From CAYMDS01 sp964576705 (GTDB lineage Bacteria; Patescibacteriota; Microgenomatia; Levybacterales; UBA12049), in NCBI GenBank assembly GCA_964576705.1, contig CAZNVI010000044.1, forward strand, positions 1-8,971: a DNA stretch of 8,971 nucleotides, written 5' to 3'. The notes beneath the pieces are model-generated. The model made no database searches. It was not told the DNA's origin and saw nothing but the letters and a program-made list of their open reading frames with translations. Made by a program: the position numbers and the translations under genes. Shown piece by piece: positions 6,670-8,971 of the stretch (position 1 is its first letter; the number at the start of each line of letters is the position of its first letter).

Positions 6670-7539
6670 ATGGCTAACAAACATGAACTTAAAAGTCTGA
6701 TAACTGATCTGTCGATGCTTAAAATCCTGACACAGACATATCAGCAAATAGCAGCAAATCATATTAGAAAGACCAGGACTTCAGTAGTCTTAAACCGTGA
6801 GTTTATAACTGATCTTTTACAGTTATTTCAGGATGTAAGGACTGCCTATAAGGATGAGCTGATGATCCTTATGAAGAAAAAAAAGATTAAGCATACTAAA
6901 AATCTCTCCTTAATTAAGCGTAACGGAAAAGTTGCAGTGGTATTTATAGCTGCTAATACCGGCCTTTACGGTACAGTCGTAAAAAAGACTGCATCTCTCA
7001 TGAATGATTTTTTGAAAAAAAATGAAGCTGAAGTTACGATTATAGGGAGAAACGGAGAGACATTATTTAAGGAGCTTAATCCAAATAGAAAATATACACT
7101 TTTTGATTTCCCCGATACATCAATTGATGCTATAAAGTTAGCCAATCTTGTTTCGCATTTGATCCAATATGAAAAAGTATTGGTTTTTTATTCACAGTTT
7201 CAAAGTATCGTATCTCAGAGTCCTACAATCAGCACGCTTGATAGTAGTGTGGCTTTTGAGGAAGGTGAGCAGGAAAAAGTAAAAAAGTACTTGTTCGAAC
7301 CGTCACTTGATCAAATAATTGTTTTTTTTGAGACTGAGGTTTTCGGCCTGATTTTTGAGCAAACTGTCCGTGAATCGCAACTTGCTAAGCAGGCTTCCAG
7401 AATGTATGCTTTGGATGTCGCAATTCAAAACATCAACACAAGCTTAAGATCAACTGAAAACCAATCGAACATTTTGCATCATAGAGCTATTAACGCTAAG
7501 CAGGTGAATAGCCTGTCCAGTATAGGGATATGGGGATAA
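6670..7539 (+). CDS. atpG: F1-type ATPase gamma-subunit-like rotor shaft
   Basis: 289 residues, the normal gamma length. The N-terminal helix keeps the shape of the gamma signature: KILTQTYQQIAANHIRKTR (18-36) lines up with the usual kIT-AM-MVAA-KLRRA. The central Rossmann-like domain starts VAVVFIAANTGLYGTVVKK (88-106), where GLYG replaces the usual GLCG. The C-terminal helix has ASRMYALDVAIQNIN (about 242-256), matching aR--AM--At-Na at the gamma C-terminus. In F-type enzymes gamma is the central shaft that turns inside alpha3beta3 and plugs into the c ring. Here its foot would meet the c-like hairpins encoded by the first gene of the cluster. Sequence identity to standard gamma is low, so the call relies on these motifs plus the position between alpha and beta. 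It has no Shine-Dalgarno. Confidence 0.87.
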   Translation: MANKHELKSLITDLSMLKILTQTYQQIAANHIRKTRTSVVLNREFITDLLQLFQDVRTAYKDELMILMKKKKIKHTKNLSLIKRNGKVAVVFIAANTGLYGTVVKKTASLMNDFLKKNEAEVTIIGRNGETLFKELNPNRKYTLFDFPDTSIDAIKLANLVSHLIQYEKVLVFYSQFQSIVSQSPTISTLDSSVAFEEGEQEKVKKYLFEPSLDQIIVFFETEVFGLIFEQTVRESQLAKQASRMYALDVAIQNINTSLRSTENQSNILHHRAINAKQVNSLSSIGIWG

Positions 7540-7541
7540 TT

Positions 7542-7614
7542 AAGGTGCAAGGGTGCAGAGATGCAAGTAAAATAAAAAATTGCGGCTCACTTGTCGCTCT
7601 GAATCTTGCACCTT
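7542..7614. repeat. Long inverted repeat between gamma and beta genes
   Basis: The outer stem is perfect over 10 bp: AAGGTGCAAG (7542-7551) with CTTGCACCTT (7605-7614). Then CAGAG (7556-7560) pairs with CTCTG (7597-7601) and CAAGT (7564-7568) with ACTTG (7589-7593), leaving a 20-nt loop. The left arm is made of degenerate 7- to 8-mers ending in GC. It begins 2 nt after the stop codon and ends 14 nt before the next ATG. The design is like the repeat at 3664-3742, with a different core sequence. Confidence 0.78.
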
Positions 7615-7628
7615 GAACCTATTTAAAT

Positions 7629-8971
7629 ATGAAAGGTAAAATTGTAAGCATAAATGGACATGTAATTGAGGTTTCATTTAAAGGTGAAGTACCTTCTTTA
7701 AATGATGTTTTATGTTTGGAATCTGATAAGTCTGTTCTTATGCAGGTCTATACGTCTTCAGATCCGGGAAATTATTTTTGTTTCTTGCTTTCAGCTACGA
7801 ACGATATCCATAGGGGACAAATAGTTATAGATTCAGGAAAACCACTCACTTTTCCTGTCGGGGACGTAGTGCTCGGCCGGGTTCTTGATGTTTTCGGCAA
7901 AGCCCATGACGGTAAAGCAGAGTTGCAAAATCCAGAACAGAAACCTATTTTCGGCCCATCGGTTAAGTATGCAGACCTTTCAACTAAACAAGAAATACTC
8001 GAAACAGGGATTAAAGCGATAGATTTTTTCGCTCCCATGTTGAAAGGCGGAAAAACAGGTTTATTTGGCGGTGCCGGGGTAGGCAAGACACTATTATTAA
8101 CTGAGATTATCCATAACATAGTACAACTTACTAGAACAAAAGAAGCTACTAAAGATATCTCGATATTTGCAGGAATCGGTGAACGATCAAGGGAGGGTCA
8201 GGAATTATATGAATCGATTAAAGATAGCGGTGTATTGCCTTATTCGGCCTTGATAATGGGTCCGATGGGTGAAAATCCTACAAACAGATTTTTGACAGCC
8301 TATGCTGCGGCCACTGTAGCTGAGTATTTCAGAGATCAAGCCCAGAAAAATGTACTATTTTTTATTGATAATATCTTCCGATTCGCTCAAGCGGGTAATG
8401 AGTTATCACTTCTAATGCGCACACTTCCTTCTGAAGATGGATACCAAGCGACTTTAGATTCGGAAATGGCAGTATTCCATGAACGCTTGCTTCCCACGAA
8501 AAACAATTCTATCACTACCATTGAAACTGTATATGTGCCTAACGATGATATTTTAGACCAGGGTGTGCAAGCAGTATTTCCATACCTTGATTCAGTGCTT
8601 TATTTTTCGCGGGCGATTTATCAGGAGGGCCGGTTTCCAGCCATAGATTTAATATCATCAACATCTAGTGGTTTAAATCCGGGGGTTGTGGGGGATTTTC
8701 ATTATAAAGCTGCACTGGAAGCACAAGCTCTTCTTAAAAAGTCACTTAGCCTTGAACATATAGTTTCTCTAGTCGGAGAATCAGAACTCTCAGCCGATGA
8801 TAAGATAATTTATCTACGTGCTAAAAAGCTTCGGAATTATATGACCCAAAGTTTTTTTGTGGCATCGTCTCAAACCGGAAGAATCGGGATGTACGTGCCT
8901 TCGGAAATAACAGTAAAAGATGTTAAAAAAATTATTGACGGAGAACTTGATGGAATTTCAGAGGAGAAATT
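7629..8971 (+). CDS. atpD: F1-type ATPase beta subunit (catalytic), 3' end cut by window edge
   Basis: 447 codons are visible of an expected 460-480, so nearly the whole protein is here. N-terminal barrel 1-75; Walker A GGAGVGKT (147-154); GIGERSREGQELY (182-194) with the catalytic Glu at 185; AEYFRD (231-236); Walker B FFIDNIFRFAQAG (244-256); the adenine-pocket aromatic is Phe 337 (RFPAID) instead of the usual Tyr; C-terminal lever SELSADD (385-391) in place of DELSEED; then SFFVASSQTG (408-417). These residues fit an active ATPase. Divergent spots: GENPTNR (214-220) replaces the usual NEPPGAR, and SSTSSG replaces DSTSR. The ATG at 7629 is the only good start and has no Shine-Dalgarno. It is the last visible gene of the cluster; an epsilon gene would be expected next in a standard operon, but this cannot be seen. 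Confidence 0.95.
   Translation, partial: MKGKIVSINGHVIEVSFKGEVPSLNDVLCLESDKSVLMQVYTSSDPGNYFCFLLSATNDIHRGQIVIDSGKPLTFPVGDVVLGRVLDVFGKAHDGKAELQNPEQKPIFGPSVKYADLSTKQEILETGIKAIDFFAPMLKGGKTGLFGGAGVGKTLLLTEIIHNIVQLTRTKEATKDISIFAGIGERSREGQELYESIKDSGVLPYSALIMGPMGENPTNRFLTAYAAATVAEYFRDQAQKNVLFFIDNIFRFAQAGNELSLLMRTLPSEDGYQATLDSEMAVFHERLLPTKNNSITTIETVYVPNDDILDQGVQAVFPYLDSVLYFSRAIYQEGRFPAIDLISSTSSGLNPGVVGDFHYKAALEAQALLKKSLSLEHIVSLVGESELSADDKIIYLRAKKLRNYMTQSFFVASSQTGRIGMYVPSEITVKDVKKIIDGELDGISEEK

Noticed and set aside
3664..7614. CRISPR array or insertion sequence as explanation for the intergenic repeats
   Set aside because: The repeats are inverted, differ in core sequence from junction to junction and have no regular spacers, no transposase gene and no target-site duplications.
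2883..8971. Ordinary F-type ATP synthase operon
   Set aside because: Subunit order and F1 motifs fit, but the missing a subunit, the missing c carboxylate and the exported domain fused to the c-like hairpin do not. It remains possible if another locus supplies a and c.

Overview
The window looks like a low-GC bacterial chromosome, most likely a member of the Patescibacteria (Candidate Phyla Radiation). The placement is an inference. It rests on the style of the leftward gene (a MerR-type helix-turn-helix, one membrane helix, then hundreds of residues of Gly/Ser/Thr-rich fibre modules), on weak ribosome binding sites, and on diverged, compact subunit genes. No in-frame TGA is needed in any gene, so the standard code fits.

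Layout. Positions 1-2179 (minus strand) hold the first 726 codons of a membrane-anchored fibre-like protein that runs off the left edge. Positions 2180-2882 are a non-coding divergent intergenic region, with a candidate promoter for the fibre gene and a chain of short hairpins before the rightward genes. From 2883 to the right edge there are six genes, all on the plus strand, in the order of a classical F-type ATPase operon but with a strange front end: (i) a secreted beta-rich domain fused to a c-subunit-like two-helix hairpin, (ii) b-like stalk, (iii) delta/OSCP-like, (iv) alpha, (v) gamma, (vi) beta, which is cut by the right edge. No a subunit (atpB) is present at its usual place. An epsilon gene, if any, would lie beyond the window.

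How the genes may work together. The F1 part looks catalytically intact: beta has Walker A, the catalytic Glu and Walker B, and alpha keeps its P-loop and Arg finger. The membrane part does not look like an ion turbine. The c-like hairpin has the positively charged Arg-Asn-Pro loop that would face F1, but no Asp or Glu in either membrane helix, and it carries a signal peptide plus an extracytoplasmic domain of about 150 residues. With no a subunit and no ion-binding carboxylate, the best reading is an ATP-driven F1-like motor coupled to a membrane ring or bundle that displays extracellular domains, rather than an ATP synthase. From memory, the extracytoplasmic domain resembles a module at the ends of patescibacterial fibre proteins, and a fibre protein is encoded divergently next door. 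A link between motor and surface fibre is therefore plausible but unproven.

Four of the five gene junctions in the cluster contain a long imperfect inverted repeat placed just before the next start codon. The fifth (delta-alpha) overlaps by 14 nt.
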